Positions 17,434 through 26,063 are shown, numbered from the stretch's first letter. The stretch: 41,030 nucleotides of DNA from an uncultured Eubacteriales bacterium (GCA_900319935.1 ONQJ01000003.1:1-41030); one strand, 5' to 3'. Notes: generated by a model not told the origin, from the letters alone. Made by a program: numbers and translations.

Positions 17434-18748
17434 AATCCTGAGTGGCCACGAAGGCGTTGAACTCGTTCATCGTCTCAAAGAAGCGATGCGTTCCAGTAGC
17501 GGTATCCAGCGTGAAGAAGAGATTGTTCGTCGAGGCGGGTACGAGCGCGGCGTTGATCGAACTCAATCCGGGGTTGCAGATCGGCGTGGGAGGAAGGCCG
17601 ATCTTGACCATCAGATTGTAGGGTGAATCCTCCTGCAGCATCTCTGCGGTCGGAGCGCCCTCGTGATCCTGGTGGACATAAAGGATAGAGGATTCCAGGC
17701 CGAGAGACCAGCCGTAGCGCAGACGGTTGTAAATGACAGACGCGATCAGCGGACGCTCTTCGTCGTTTGCCGCCTCTCGTTCGATCAGCGAGGCGATCTT
17801 GATGACGTCACGCAGCGAAAGCCCTCTGTCGCCGACCTGCTTTTCCATATCCGCGCTCATCTTGCCGTAGAAGTTCTGCAGGAACTTATTGATGGCGCTC
17901 GCAGCGCTTTGGCTCTTGTAGAACTCGTAGGTATCGGGGAAAAGGAAGCCTTCCAGGCGGGAAGCATCTCCCGGTTCGGTACCGGCGAGGAAGGAGTATT
18001 CAAAGTTCTCGTTGGCGGCCGCTTCCATCAGATCCTCATAGCTGCAGACGCCGTTTTCTTCCAGACGATAGAAGATCTGGCTCATCGTAAAGCCTTCCGG
18101 TATCGTGACCTTCACCGTCGCGGCAGAGCCGGAATCCTTCTGCATCTTGCGGACAAGCGCACGATAGTCGTAGGTGGATTTGAGCGTATACTCGCCCGGC
18201 TCGATTTTCGTATCCGCATTGGAGATCTTGCAGAAGAGCTTGAAAAGCCACTTGTACTGGATCAGTCCCGCGGATTTGAGCTCATCCGCCACATAATCGA
18301 TATCCGCGCTGGAAACGCGCTTTGATCCGGTCACATTCCCGTCTTCATCAAGCGTTTCGACGGTCTTGGAGGTGAAGATATCGGCAGGCAGCGTGATCTC
18401 GGAGGTGTAAAGCTCCTTGTTGAGCGCCAGCGCATCCGCAACGGACATCCAGGCGACACAAGCCAGGATGATGCTGATACAGACAATAAAAACAAAATAC
18501 ATCATGCCGCCAAGGCAGCCGGAGCGGTATTCTCTGCTGCGTCTGACGGGACGAAAATCACGTTCGGTAAGTTCTTCCTCTCCGTAATCCTCGCCGTCTT
18601 CAGCGGCGGCCTGTTTTCCGGTCTTTTCCTTCGCGGCTTCCGCTGCGGCGCGCAGAGACTCCTCGTCCAGCTTTTTTTGAGAAGCCGTTTTCTCGATCTC
18701 CTCATGGAGACGAAAGATCTCGTTGATCTTTTCGATTTCTTCGGGCAT
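17417..18748 (-). CDS. mltG: Endolytic murein transglycosylase MltG
   Basis: The product has 443 residues. A charged cytoplasmic N-terminus of about 80 residues, with coiled-coil character, precedes one membrane helix (about 82-104). The external YceG domain follows: a LysM-like part containing IPEGFTMSQIFYRLE (216-230), then the catalytic part LEGFLFPDTYEFYKSQ (265-280) and ASLIEREA, where Glu323 corresponds to the catalytic Glu. MltG cuts nascent peptidoglycan glycan strands at the membrane and influences strand length. A perfect AAGGAGGT lies before the ATG. The cytoplasmic extension resembles that of Gram-positive MltG rather than the short E. coli form. Confidence 0.93.
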   Translation of the reverse strand: MPEEIEKINEIFRLHEEIEKTASQKKLDEESLRAAAEAAKEKTGKQAAAEDGEDYGEEELTERDFRPVRRSREYRSGCLGGMMYFVFIVCISIILACVAWMSVADALALNKELYTSEITLPADIFTSKTVETLDEDGNVTGSKRVSSADIDYVADELKSAGLIQYKWLFKLFCKISNADTKIEPGEYTLKSTYDYRALVRKMQKDSGSAATVKVTIPEGFTMSQIFYRLEENGVCSYEDLMEAAANENFEYSFLAGTEPGDASRLEGFLFPDTYEFYKSQSAASAINKFLQNFYGKMSADMEKQVGDRGLSLRDVIKIASLIEREAANDEERPLIASVIYNRLRYGWSLGLESSILYVHQDHEGAPTAEMLQEDSPYNLMVKIGLPPTPICNPGLSSINAALVPASTNNLFFTLDTATGTHRFFETMNEFNAFVATQDYGAEG

Positions 18749-18906
18749 GGTCTACCTCCTTGCCTGGCGCGGCAAGCTGTGTCAGAAAAGGCTTGCCGGG
18801 CATAGGATAGCGCGAGCGGTGCAGAAAACGCCGCTCGCAGGCGCGATGTCTGCCGCACAAGACCTCGCTCAGATGCGAAAACACAAGTGCGGAGAAAGGA
18901 ACGAAC
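18749..18906. other. Divergent intergenic region with two inverted repeats
   Basis: This 158-bp gap separates mltG (-) from the Cys-rich microprotein (+). It contains an 8-bp inverted repeat (18770-18777 with 18791-18798) in the mltG leader and a 10-bp stem (18812-18821 with 18829-18838, one G-U pair when read as plus RNA) in the leader of the microprotein. I see no convincing -35/-10 pair on either strand. Confidence 0.5.
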
Positions 18907-19044
18907 ATGTTCTGCAACGGGTGCAACAACAGTTATCTCTGGCTCATCATCATCCTGATCATCCTCTTCGGATGGAACGGGAACGGCTGTGGCTGCGGCT
19001 GCGGCTGCGATAACGGCAACAACGGCTGCGGCTGCGGCTGCTGA
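18907..19044 (+). CDS. Cys/Gly-rich single-pass membrane microprotein
   Basis: The product has 45 residues. It starts MFCNGCNNS, has one very hydrophobic helix (YLWLIIILIILFGW, residues 10-23), and ends in a tail built from GC and GNN repeats (NGCGCGCGCDNGNNGCGCGC) with eight Cys. A ribosome binding site AAAGGA lies about eight bases before the ATG, and a strong terminator follows the stop by ten bases, so it looks like its own transcription unit. Small proteins with a similar hydrophobic core and Gly/Asn/Cys tail occur in sporulating Firmicutes (YjcZ-like), but I cannot assign this one. The tail could bind metal or form disulfides; that is inference. Confidence 0.65.
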   Translation: MFCNGCNNSYLWLIIILIILFGWNGNGCGCGCGCDNGNNGCGCGC

Positions 19045-19054
19045 GCCTTGCAGG

Positions 19055-19087
19055 GGGCTTCCGGAAACGGGAGCCCTTTTATTTTTT
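19055..19087 (+). terminator. Terminator of the Cys-rich microprotein
   Basis: A 9-bp stem (19055-19063 with 19068-19076, one G-U pair) is capped by a GAAA tetraloop and followed by TTTTATTTTTT. The T-run overlaps the tmk stop codon on the other strand. No T-run follows the stem on the minus strand. Confidence 0.92.
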
Positions 19088-19753
19088 CAGCTCGGAAAGA
19101 ATAAGCTGATAGATTTCCTCGTTCTTCTCGTCGATGTCTCTCTCAACGCCGTCCTTTAGATACGGGACGCGGTGCCAGCCGTAGTAGTCGGCCGCTTTTC
19201 GGGCCGTGTGCAGGCAGCGTTCCAGATACTGAACGTCCTGCTCATGGATATCTGCCGCGGTATGCGTCTTGAGCTGGCGGCGGTGCATCCGGGCGAGCGA
19301 GAGCTCGATCGTGACGTCAAGATAAATCACGAGATCGGGCTTCGGCAGGCCCATTTTTTGGTATTCAAGATCGGACAGCCAGGAAAAGAAGCCGTCCAGT
19401 TCGTCGTCTGAGAGCTTGCTGCCCTGGTGGATGGCGTTTGACGTCGTATAGCGGTCGGAGAGAATAAAGCTGCCCGCGTTGTACTTTTCGCCCCAGTCCT
19501 GCTTATAGGAGGCAAAGCGGTCTACCGCAAAAAAGGTGGACGCGGTATAGGCGTTGACGTCGTTCGGATGAGATCCGAACTGTCCGGAGAGGTACATGCG
19601 GATCAGCGCGCTGCTTTCCTTGTCATAGCGCGGGAAAACGATATGATCGTATGCGATGCCGTCACGCTTGAGCTTCTCGCAGATCCTGCGGTAATGCGCG
19701 GATTTTCCGCTTCCGTCGATCCCTTCGAGAACGATCAGCTTTCCCTTTGCCAT
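19079..19753 (-). CDS. tmk: Thymidylate kinase family (dTMP kinase)
   Basis: The product has 224 residues. P-loop GIDGSGKS lies at 12-19, and the DRYTTSNAIHQG segment matches the dTMP kinase DR-Y-S motif; a lid-type RMHRR follows. The enzyme phosphorylates dTMP to dTDP for DNA synthesis. I chose the ATG at 19753 (MAKGKLIVLEG) because AAAGGAG lies 10 bases upstream and the P-loop is then at the normal distance from the start. An upstream in-frame start would add 36 Arg/Lys-rich residues inside tagA. It overlaps tagA by 19 bases. It is slightly longer than typical Tmk, and a related deoxynucleoside kinase cannot be fully excluded. Confidence 0.82.
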   Translation of the reverse strand: MAKGKLIVLEGIDGSGKSAHYRRICEKLKRDGIAYDHIVFPRYDKESSALIRMYLSGQFGSHPNDVNAYTASTFFAVDRFASYKQDWGEKYNAGSFILSDRYTTSNAIHQGSKLSDDELDGFFSWLSDLEYQKMGLPKPDLVIYLDVTIELSLARMHRRQLKTHTAADIHEQDVQYLERCLHTARKAADYYGWHRVPYLKDGVERDIDEKNEEIYQLILSELKK

Positions 19754-20490
19754 ATCTCTCTTTCTCCTTTGATCCTTTTCCGTATAGCCGCGAATACGAT
19801 CAGCGGCAGCTTTACCGCTCTCTTCGCGCGTTTTGGCTCTCTGAGCAGCCTGTAAAGCCATTCAAAGCCGATTTTGCGCCAGCTTTCCGGCGCGCGCGGC
19901 ACGTCGCCGGAAAAAACGTCGAGCGCGCCGCCCAGGCCGGCCATCAGACCCACCCGCAGTCGGGGCGCGTTTCGGTGCATCCACAGCTCCTGCTTAGGCG
20001 ATCCGAGGCAGACGAGGAGCAGATCCGGCGAGGCGGAATTGATACGCCCGACGATATCTTCCTCAATGCTTCGGTCAAAGTAGCCGTTTTCGGTCCCCGC
20101 GATCCCGATGCCGGGAAAGCGCGCAAGAAGAGCGGCGGCCGCCCGCGCGGCAACACCCTCTTCGGCTCCGAGCAGGAAAACGCTTTGTCTTCTTTCGGCC
20201 ATCCGTCCGAAAAGCGCAGATGCAAAATCGATCCCCGGGATCCGCTCCGCGATCGGCGTGCCGAGGATGCGGCAGGCGATCTCGACCCCGATACTGTCGG
20301 GAAGCGAGAGCGCGGCGCCGCGGATCGCCTCGCGCAGTTCCGGGCTTCTGTCCGCACGCAGGACGATCTCCGTGTTCGGCGTGACGAGATAGTCGCCCCG
20401 CCTGTGTGCCGTACTGTTCAGCGCAAGCTCGATCGCCTCGGAAAAAGAGATCCGGTCGATCTCCGTTCCGAGGACGAGCATTCGATTCAT
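19735..20490 (-). CDS. WecB/TagA/CpsF-family glycosyltransferase
   Basis: The product has 251 residues, family GT26. Residues Thr37 (LVTPN) and Asp65 (LPDSIGV) fall at the positions of the catalytic Thr and Asp known in TagA. The GSPKQELWMHRN and GLGGALDVFSGDVPRAP motifs follow, with an Arg-rich C-terminal appendage (YRLLREPKRAKRA) that anchors TagA to the membrane. TagA adds ManNAc to undecaprenyl-PP-GlcNAc, the second step of teichoic-acid linkage-unit synthesis; the exact sugar is inferred from the family. The start overlaps the sir2 stop (ATGA). No other teichoic acid gene is adjacent. Confidence 0.9.
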   Translation of the reverse strand: MNRMLVLGTEIDRISFSEAIELALNSTAHRRGDYLVTPNTEIVLRADRSPELREAIRGAALSLPDSIGVEIACRILGTPIAERIPGIDFASALFGRMAERRQSVFLLGAEEGVAARAAAALLARFPGIGIAGTENGYFDRSIEEDIVGRINSASPDLLLVCLGSPKQELWMHRNAPRLRVGLMAGLGGALDVFSGDVPRAPESWRKIGFEWLYRLLREPKRAKRAVKLPLIVFAAIRKRIKGEREIWQRES

Positions 20491-21203
20491 ATCTGGTCAA
20501 AGACCTCCCCGAGGGTGTCATGGATAACAAGATCGGCATAGCTGTCATAGGAAGTCGCGCTTCTGTTGACAAGCACAAGCTTATTTCCCCGGTAATAGTT
20601 GATAAGTCCCGCAGCGGGATAGACGTTCAGCGACGTTCCGCCCACGATCATCATATCGGCGTTCCGGATGTATTCTACCGATCGGTAAAGTATATCCTGG
20701 TCAAGGCCTTCTTCATACAGCACGATATCGGGCCGGATCACGCCGCCGCAGCTGCAGCGCGGCACGCCGCTGCCGTAATTGATCACGTCGGCGGGATAGG
20801 GCTTGCGGCATTTGGAGCAATAGGCGCGCAGGATGCTGCCGTGCAGTTCGAGCACGTTTTTGCTGCCTGCCGCCTGGTGCAGTCCGTCTATGTTCTGCGT
20901 GATCACGGCGCGCAGCTTTCCTTCCCGCTCAAGCTCCGCAAGACGCAGATGAACGCGGTTGGGCTTCACGCCCTCGACGACGAGCTTGGCGCGATGGAAG
21001 CGGTAATACTCCTCCGGGTCTTTGATGAAAAAGCTGTGGCTCAGGATGGTCTCGGGCGGGTATTTCCATTGCTGGTTGTACAGACCGTCGACACTGCGGA
21101 AATCCGGGATCCCGCTTTCCGTGCTGACGCCCGCGCCGCCGAAAAAGACGATGTTGTCGCTTTCCGCGACCCATTCTTTGAGTTTTTTGATCTTATCGTC
21201 CAT
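20487..21203 (-). CDS. Sir2-family NAD-dependent protein deacylase
   Basis: The product has 238 residues. NAD-binding [15 protein letters not shown] lies near residues 23-37, then [12 protein letters not shown], the catalytic His in LELHGS, and a zinc-binding set of four Cys (YCSKC and CSCGG). Sirtuins remove acyl groups from lysines using NAD, forming O-acyl-ADP-ribose. The order of motifs and the length match the bacterial CobB/SrtN class. It has its own promoter-like sequence and a good GGAGGG ribosome binding site, and it is coupled to tagA by an ATGA overlap. Confidence 0.93.
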   Translation of the reverse strand: MDDKIKKLKEWVAESDNIVFFGGAGVSTESGIPDFRSVDGLYNQQWKYPPETILSHSFFIKDPEEYYRFHRAKLVVEGVKPNRVHLRLAELEREGKLRAVITQNIDGLHQAAGSKNVLELHGSILRAYCSKCRKPYPADVINYGSGVPRCSCGGVIRPDIVLYEEGLDQDILYRSVEYIRNADMMIVGGTSLNVYPAAGLINYYRGNKLVLVNRSATSYDSYADLVIHDTLGEVFDQI

Positions 21204-21223
21204 AACGATCCCTCCGATCCGAT

Positions 21224-21252
21224 ATTATACATGTGCGTTCGCCGCGGAACAA
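21224..21252 (-). promoter_or_regulatory. Promoter upstream of sir2
   Basis: On the minus strand, TTGTTC (21252 to 21247), a 17-bp spacer and TATAAT (21229 to 21224) lie about 20 bases before the sir2 ATG. This would let sir2-tagA-tmk be expressed apart from prfC. Confidence 0.65.
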
Positions 21253-21278
21253 GCGCGGCGCGCCGCAGTTAAGAATTC

Positions 21279-21884
21279 TTATTGATCGAGCCCGGATACG
21301 ATGCTCTCGTAAAGCGCCGTGCGCTCTGCAAGAAAGATCTCGTTTTCGCGGCGCGTGACGAAACGATAGGTGTCGTCCGTGCTCATGGCGGCATAGGTGA
21401 AGATCACGCTCTGCGCCACGCGGGTCGCGCTCATCGCAAGCTCGGCCGCTTCGCGGATAAAGTGCCTGTCCGCGGCGGGACAAAGCGGGCAGAGCTCCTC
21501 AAGAAACTCCAGGCAGGATTTCATCATATTGACGATCTCGGCGTCGATGCAGCTCGCCGTCTGGATCGTGGCCTCGATCTCACGCGCTCCGCCTTCCTTC
21601 AGCGCGCGACTGAAGGGCCTTTTGGATTTGACGTCCTCGTCGATGAGATTGACCATATAGCCGCGCAGTATCTCGCAGTTTCGAACGATATAGGAAAGAC
21701 GTTCGTTCTCCCCGTTCGACGCTTCGCAGATCTTCGCGGCGCGTTCGGCCAGCGCGCAGGCCATCGCCGCCGAATACGCAGCGGCGCTGCCCGCGTTGGC
21801 CCGGCAGTCGGGCTGCGAGAGAGAGGCCGTGAAATCCTCGGCTTTCTTTTCCTTGAATACATCGATCACGATCTTGTCTGCCAT
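21279..21884 (-). CDS. Cyclodeaminase/cyclohydrolase family protein (FchA-like)
   Basis: The product has 201 residues and is largely helical. The N-terminal GSAAAYSAAMACAL segment is the family hallmark of formimino-THF cyclodeaminase and methenyl-THF cyclohydrolase (FchA). Such enzymes interconvert one-carbon forms of tetrahydrofolate in purine or histidine fermentation or in the acetogenic methyl branch. No other folate gene is next to it, so the exact reaction is not settled. The start is 12 bases after prfC, whose TAG stop is part of the AGGAG ribosome binding site, so the two are probably co-translated. Confidence 0.82.
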   Translation of the reverse strand: MADKIVIDVFKEKKAEDFTASLSQPDCRANAGSAAAYSAAMACALAERAAKICEASNGENERLSYIVRNCEILRGYMVNLIDEDVKSKRPFSRALKEGGAREIEATIQTASCIDAEIVNMMKSCLEFLEELCPLCPAADRHFIREAAELAMSATRVAQSVIFTYAAMSTDDTYRFVTRRENEIFLAERTALYESIVSGLDQ

Positions 21885-21896
21885 AACGGATCGCTC

Positions 21897-23489
21897 CTAT
21901 TCTCTGTTGAATTCCCGAAGGACAAGTCCTTCGTTCTTTTGCAGCGCCCAGTTCACGCACCACTCGGAGGTGAAAAGCAGCAGATTGTTTCCCCTGAAGT
22001 CCTGGACCCATTTCGTATCGCTGGTCAGGTTGAGCGAACGGATATCCAGATCGTCGTTATCCACCCAGCGTACGACCTCGTAAGGCATCGGCCTGCGGCG
22101 GATGTCCACGCCGTACTCGGTCTTGAGACGGTATTCGAGCACCTCGAACTGCAGTACGCCGACGACGCCGACGATGACCTCCTCCACGCCGGTGAAAGGC
22201 TCGTGGAAGATCTGGATCGCGCCCTCCTGGGCGATCTGCATGATGCCTTTTTCAAACTGCTTGCGCTTCATCGTATCCACGCGCTCGACGCCCGCAAAGT
22301 GCTCGGGAGCGAAGGTCGGGATACCTTCAAAACGGGCGTCCATCCCCTTCTCGCAGATCGTATCGCCGATCGAGAAGATTCCGGGATCAAAAACGCCGAT
22401 GATATCGCCTGCATATGCCTCGTCGATCACGGCGCGCTCCTGTGCCATGAGCTGCTGCGGCTGCGCCAGACGCAGCGCCTTGCCCCCCTGGACGTGGAAG
22501 TATTCTTTTTCACGCACAAATTTTCCGGAGCAGATGCGCATGAAAGCGATCCTGTCGCGATGGGCCTTGTTCATATTCGCCTGGATCTTGAAAACAAAGG
22601 CGGAAAAACGCTCGTCGAAGGGATCGATGATCTCGTCGCCGGATATGCGCGGAAGCGGCGGCATCGTCATGCGCAGAAAGCTCTCGAGGAAGGGCTCGAC
22701 GCCGAAATTGTTGAGCGCGGAGCCGAAGAAAACGGGGCTGAGCCTGCCGGCGCGGACCTCGTCGATGTCAAATTCATAGCCCGCCCCGTCGAGCAGCTCG
22801 ATGTCATCCGTGAGAACGGCGCGGAGCTTCGCGCCGATCAGCTCGTCGAGCTTGTCGCCGTCCTCCAGCGTGCACTCGACGGCTTTGATGCGGTTCTGAC
22901 CGCGATGGAACTCGGTAAAGGCGAGGATCTCGCGCTTTTCACGGTCATATACGCCCTTGAAGTCCTGCCCGCAGCCGATCGGCCAGTTCATCGGATAAGT
23001 CCCGATGCCGAATTCGTTTTCCAGCTCCTCCATCAGATCATAGGGACTGCGCGCCTCCCTGTCGAGCTTGTTGATAAAGGTAAAGATCGGGATGTGACGC
23101 ATCGCACAGATCTTGAAAAGCTTTCGCGTCTGCGGCTCGATACCCTTGGCCGCGTCGATGACCATGACGGCGGAATCGGCCGCCATCAGCGTACGGTAGG
23201 TGTCCTCGGAGAAGTCCTGGTGGCCGGGGGTGTCAAGGATGTTGATGCAGTAACCCTCGTATTCAAACTGCATGACGGAGGACGTGATCGAGATCCCTCT
23301 CTGCTTTTCAAGCTCCATCCAGTCGGAGACGGCGTGCCTTGCCGTCGCCTTGCCCTTGACCGAGCCGGCCAGCTGGATCGCTCCGCCGTAGAGCAGCAGC
23401 TTCTCGGTCAGGGTCGTTTTGCCGGCGTCCGGGTGCGAGATGATCGCAAAGGTGCGCCTGCGCTTGATCTGTTCCTGTGTTTGTGACAT
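21897..23489 (-). CDS. prfC: Peptide chain release factor 3
   Basis: The product has 530 residues, the standard RF3 length. GTPase motifs are SHPDAGKTT (18-26), the switch region KQRGISITSS, DTPGHQDF and NKLD. RF3-specific features include GYEFDIDEVRAGRLSPVFFGSALNNFGVE split over the domain II boundary. RF3 is a GTPase that recycles RF1/RF2 after peptide release. I chose the ATG at 23489 (MSQTQEQ) because AAGGAAG precedes it by about eight bases. A longer frame extends 42 residues upstream but crosses the promoter and hairpins. Confidence 0.95.
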   Translation of the reverse strand: MSQTQEQIKRRRTFAIISHPDAGKTTLTEKLLLYGGAIQLAGSVKGKATARHAVSDWMELEKQRGISITSSVMQFEYEGYCINILDTPGHQDFSEDTYRTLMAADSAVMVIDAAKGIEPQTRKLFKICAMRHIPIFTFINKLDREARSPYDLMEELENEFGIGTYPMNWPIGCGQDFKGVYDREKREILAFTEFHRGQNRIKAVECTLEDGDKLDELIGAKLRAVLTDDIELLDGAGYEFDIDEVRAGRLSPVFFGSALNNFGVEPFLESFLRMTMPPLPRISGDEIIDPFDERFSAFVFKIQANMNKAHRDRIAFMRICSGKFVREKEYFHVQGGKALRLAQPQQLMAQERAVIDEAYAGDIIGVFDPGIFSIGDTICEKGMDARFEGIPTFAPEHFAGVERVDTMKRKQFEKGIMQIAQEGAIQIFHEPFTGVEEVIVGVVGVLQFEVLEYRLKTEYGVDIRRRPMPYEVVRWVDNDDLDIRSLNLTSDTKWVQDFRGNNLLLFTSEWCVNWALQKNEGLVLREFNRE

Positions 23490-23526
23490 GGGATACTTCC
23501 TTACAGCGTTTTCAAACTGATTTATT

Positions 23527-23555
23527 ATTTTATCATAGTTCTCCTGCAAAAGCAA
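23527..23555 (-). promoter_or_regulatory. Promoter of prfC
   Basis: On the minus strand, TTGCTT (23555 to 23550), a 17-bp spacer and TAAAAT (23532 to 23527). The predicted start lies near 23520, about 30 bases before the ATG. Confidence 0.65.
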
Positions 23556-23601
23556 ACGCTTCTGCAGCATGGTTTTGCCCCGCTTTACGCGGGGCAAAAC
23601 C
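23547..23601 (-). terminator. Tandem hairpins between pcrA and prfC
   Basis: The first stem after the pcrA stop is a perfect 13-bp inverted repeat (23571-23583 with 23589-23601) with a 5-base loop. A second, roughly 10-bp stem (about 23545-23568, one G-U pair) follows. Neither is followed by a T-run. They probably end or process the pcrA transcript, and the second overlaps the prfC -35 box. Confidence 0.55.
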
Positions 23602-23611
23602 AGAAAAACGA

Positions 23612-25990
23612 TCATGTATCGATTTTTTCCATGTGCTGAGCGGCGGCGCGAAGCATCAGTTTTTTCGTGCCGAGCTTTTCAAAAGACACCTCGATGAGAA
23701 AATCGCCGCCCATGGGGGTCATTTTTATGATCTTACCTGTTCCGAAGGCCTTGTGTCTGACAAGCTCTCCCGTTCGGAAGCTCACGCTTTCTTTTGCAGG
23801 CGCATTCCGCGCAGGCGGTTTGAACGACCATGCCTTTTGCTGCGGAGGGGCGACGCGCGGCATCTCAAAGCCGAGCTGCTGACGCTGTTCGTGATAGCCG
23901 TAACCCTTTGGAACGTTTTTATGGTCGATCAGCTCCGGCGGGATCTCGTCGACAAAACGCGAGACACGGTTGGCGTTCGTTCGTCCGAAGATCATGCGCT
24001 GCCGCGCGCTGACAAGATAAAGCTTTCTCTTCGCCCGCGTGATGGCCACATAGCAGAGCCTGCGCTCTTCCTCCATTTCCTCTTCTTCGCCGATGGCGCG
24101 CAGCCCGGGGAAGATCGTTTCCTCCATGCCGACGAGAAAGACCGTATCGAACTCCAGCCCCTTCGCGCTGTGGATCGTCATCATCACGACGCTGTCGGCG
24201 TCCCTGTCATAGTTGTCGAGGTCGGTGTAAAGCGCGACGTCGGCGAGATATCCGGCCAGCGTCCTGTCGCCCGATTCGCGCATATAGGTAAGGATGCTCG
24301 TTTTCAGCTCCTGCACGTTTTCGGCGCGCGTCGTGTCTTCAACGGTGTTTTTCTCCTCGAGCATGCGCAGATAACCGCTTTTCTCCCACAGTTCTTCGAG
24401 CAGCAGATCGGGCGTGTTGTTCTCCGAAAAGCTGCGCAGGGATTTGATCATAGCCGTGAATTCCCGCATGCGCGGCGCGCTGCGGCTCAGTTCGGGAAAG
24501 CTGTCCGCCCGGTCGAGGACGTCAAAGAGCGTCGTGCCGTTGATGCGGGCAAGGTCCATGGCGGTCTCCACGCTTTTTGCGCCGATACCGCGCGGCGGGT
24601 TGTTCACGATACGCGCAAGACGGAGATCATCGCCCGGCACGGCGATCACGCACAGATAAGCCAGCATATCCTTGATCTCGGCGCGGTCAAAAAAACGCGT
24701 TCCGCCGATGATGCGGTATGGGATGCCGTTACGCTTGAACGCATATTCAAGCTGGTTGGACTGGGCGTTCATGCGGTAGAGTATCGCGTGATCGCGCCAG
24801 TTCGCGCCGCGGCCGTATGCGCCCATGATCTTCGAGGCGACGTACTGCGCCTCATCGTTCTCGTTGTCGGCGACGTAGAGCTCGATCGGCTCTCCCCTGT
24901 CGCTGTCCGTCCATAGCTCCTTGCCCTTGCGGCCCTTATTGTTGCGGATCACGGCGTTGGCGGCGTCCAGGATCTGCCCGGTGCTGCGGTAATTCTGCTC
25001 GAGTCGGATCACGCGGCAATTCTTGAACTGATCCTCAAAGGAAAGGATATTTTCGATCGTCGCGCCGCGGAATTTATATATGCTCTGATCATCGTCCCCT
25101 ACGACGCAGATGTTCCCCCATCCGCCGGAGATAAGGGCGGCAAAAAGGAACTGAAGATGATTGGTGTCCTGATACTCGTCGATGAGGACATACTGGAAAC
25201 GCCGCTGCCAGTAGAGCCTGACCTCCTCGTCCTCTTTCAGAAGCTTTACGGTGAAGAAAAGCAGATCGTCAAAATCCATCGCGCCGGCGGAGAACATGCG
25301 GCGCATATACTCGACATAGATCTGTCCGATGCGGATACGGCGGAAATCGCCGCTCTGCTGCGCTTGCTTGAGATATTCGGCGGCGCCGACGCCCGCGTCC
25401 TTGGCCCGGCTGATCTCTCCGAGCACGGATTTGAAGGGAAAGCTCTTCTCGTCGAGATCCAGCTCTTTGATGATCTTCTTGGCCAGGCTTTGGCTGTCGG
25501 CCGTGTCGTAGATCGTGAAATTCGACGGAAACCCAAGCTTTTCCGCATCGCGGCGCAGCATGCGCACGCAGGCGGAGTGAAAGGTGCAGGCCCAGACCTC
25601 GTCTGCTTTTTCGCCCAGCATACGCCCGAGGCGATCCTTGAGCTCGCCCGCCGCCTTATTGGTGAAGGTGATAGCGAGGATGCGCCAGGGCGCGACGGGA
25701 TCGAGCGCGGCGGCCTCCTGCGCCGCCTCGCCGCCTTGCAGCAGTGTCCGGAGCATCGCCTCGTCCGCCCCTTCGGGAAGACGGTCGCTGTCCGAGGCGC
25801 AGCCGTATTTGAGCAGATTGGCGACGCGGTTGATCAGCACCGTCGTCTTGCCGCTGCCGGCGCCGGCCAAAATCAGCAGAGGGCCTTCCGTGGCAAGAAC
25901 GGCCTCGAGCTGCCTGTTATTGAGTTGTGCAAAGTCGGAACGCACGACGTTTCTGCGTGCCTCGACAAATCTCTTTGTAAAGTCGTCCAT
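23612..25990 (-). CDS. pcrA: UvrD/PcrA-family ATP-dependent DNA helicase
   Basis: The product has 792 residues. Superfamily 1 motifs: Q-motif LNNRQLEAV (23-31), Walker A AGAGSGKTT (42-50), VDDDQSIYKFRGA, RLEQNYRS, TIHSAKGLEFDTVF and VAITRAKRKLYL. A C-terminal Tudor-like tail (KAFGTGKIIKM) that binds RNA polymerase in PcrA is present. PcrA unwinds DNA in repair, rolling-circle replication and removal of stalled polymerase or RecA. The ATG at 25990 has no ribosome binding site and lies one base after the predicted transcription start, so this may be a leaderless mRNA. An upstream TTG frame would start within the promoter, and a GTG at codon 16 is the only close internal alternative. Confidence 0.95.
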   Translation of the reverse strand: MDDFTKRFVEARRNVVRSDFAQLNNRQLEAVLATEGPLLILAGAGSGKTTVLINRVANLLKYGCASDSDRLPEGADEAMLRTLLQGGEAAQEAAALDPVAPWRILAITFTNKAAGELKDRLGRMLGEKADEVWACTFHSACVRMLRRDAEKLGFPSNFTIYDTADSQSLAKKIIKELDLDEKSFPFKSVLGEISRAKDAGVGAAEYLKQAQQSGDFRRIRIGQIYVEYMRRMFSAGAMDFDDLLFFTVKLLKEDEEVRLYWQRRFQYVLIDEYQDTNHLQFLFAALISGGWGNICVVGDDDQSIYKFRGATIENILSFEDQFKNCRVIRLEQNYRSTGQILDAANAVIRNNKGRKGKELWTDSDRGEPIELYVADNENDEAQYVASKIMGAYGRGANWRDHAILYRMNAQSNQLEYAFKRNGIPYRIIGGTRFFDRAEIKDMLAYLCVIAVPGDDLRLARIVNNPPRGIGAKSVETAMDLARINGTTLFDVLDRADSFPELSRSAPRMREFTAMIKSLRSFSENNTPDLLLEELWEKSGYLRMLEEKNTVEDTTRAENVQELKTSILTYMRESGDRTLAGYLADVALYTDLDNYDRDADSVVMMTIHSAKGLEFDTVFLVGMEETIFPGLRAIGEEEEMEEERRLCYVAITRAKRKLYLVSARQRMIFGRTNANRVSRFVDEIPPELIDHKNVPKGYGYHEQRQQLGFEMPRVAPPQQKAWSFKPPARNAPAKESVSFRTGELVRHKAFGTGKIIKMTPMGGDFLIEVSFEKLGTKKLMLRAAAQHMEKIDT

Positions 25991-25997
25991 GTCAGCG

Positions 25998-26026
25998 ATT
26001 TTATCACAGAAGCGCTTGGGAAACAA
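25998..26026 (-). promoter_or_regulatory. Promoter of pcrA
   Basis: On the minus strand, TTGTTT (26026 to 26021), a 17-bp spacer and TAAAAT (26003 to 25998). The expected start is near 25991, directly before the ATG at 25990. Confidence 0.72.
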
Positions 26027-26030
26027 GCAT

Positions 26031-26062
26031 GAAAAGCGGCGGAAGCATCTTCCTTCCGCCGC
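26031..26062 (-). terminator. Terminator of the spoIIA operon
   Basis: A perfect 10-bp GC-rich stem (26036-26045 with 26053-26062) with a 7-base loop is followed by TTTT on the minus strand. It begins directly after the sigF stop. Confidence 0.85.
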
Positions 26063-26063
26063 A

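Noticed and set aside
21282..23486. A 734-codon open frame opposite prfC and fchA
   Set aside because: It spans two real genes and the gap between them on the other strand and has no family signature; it is a GC-bias shadow.
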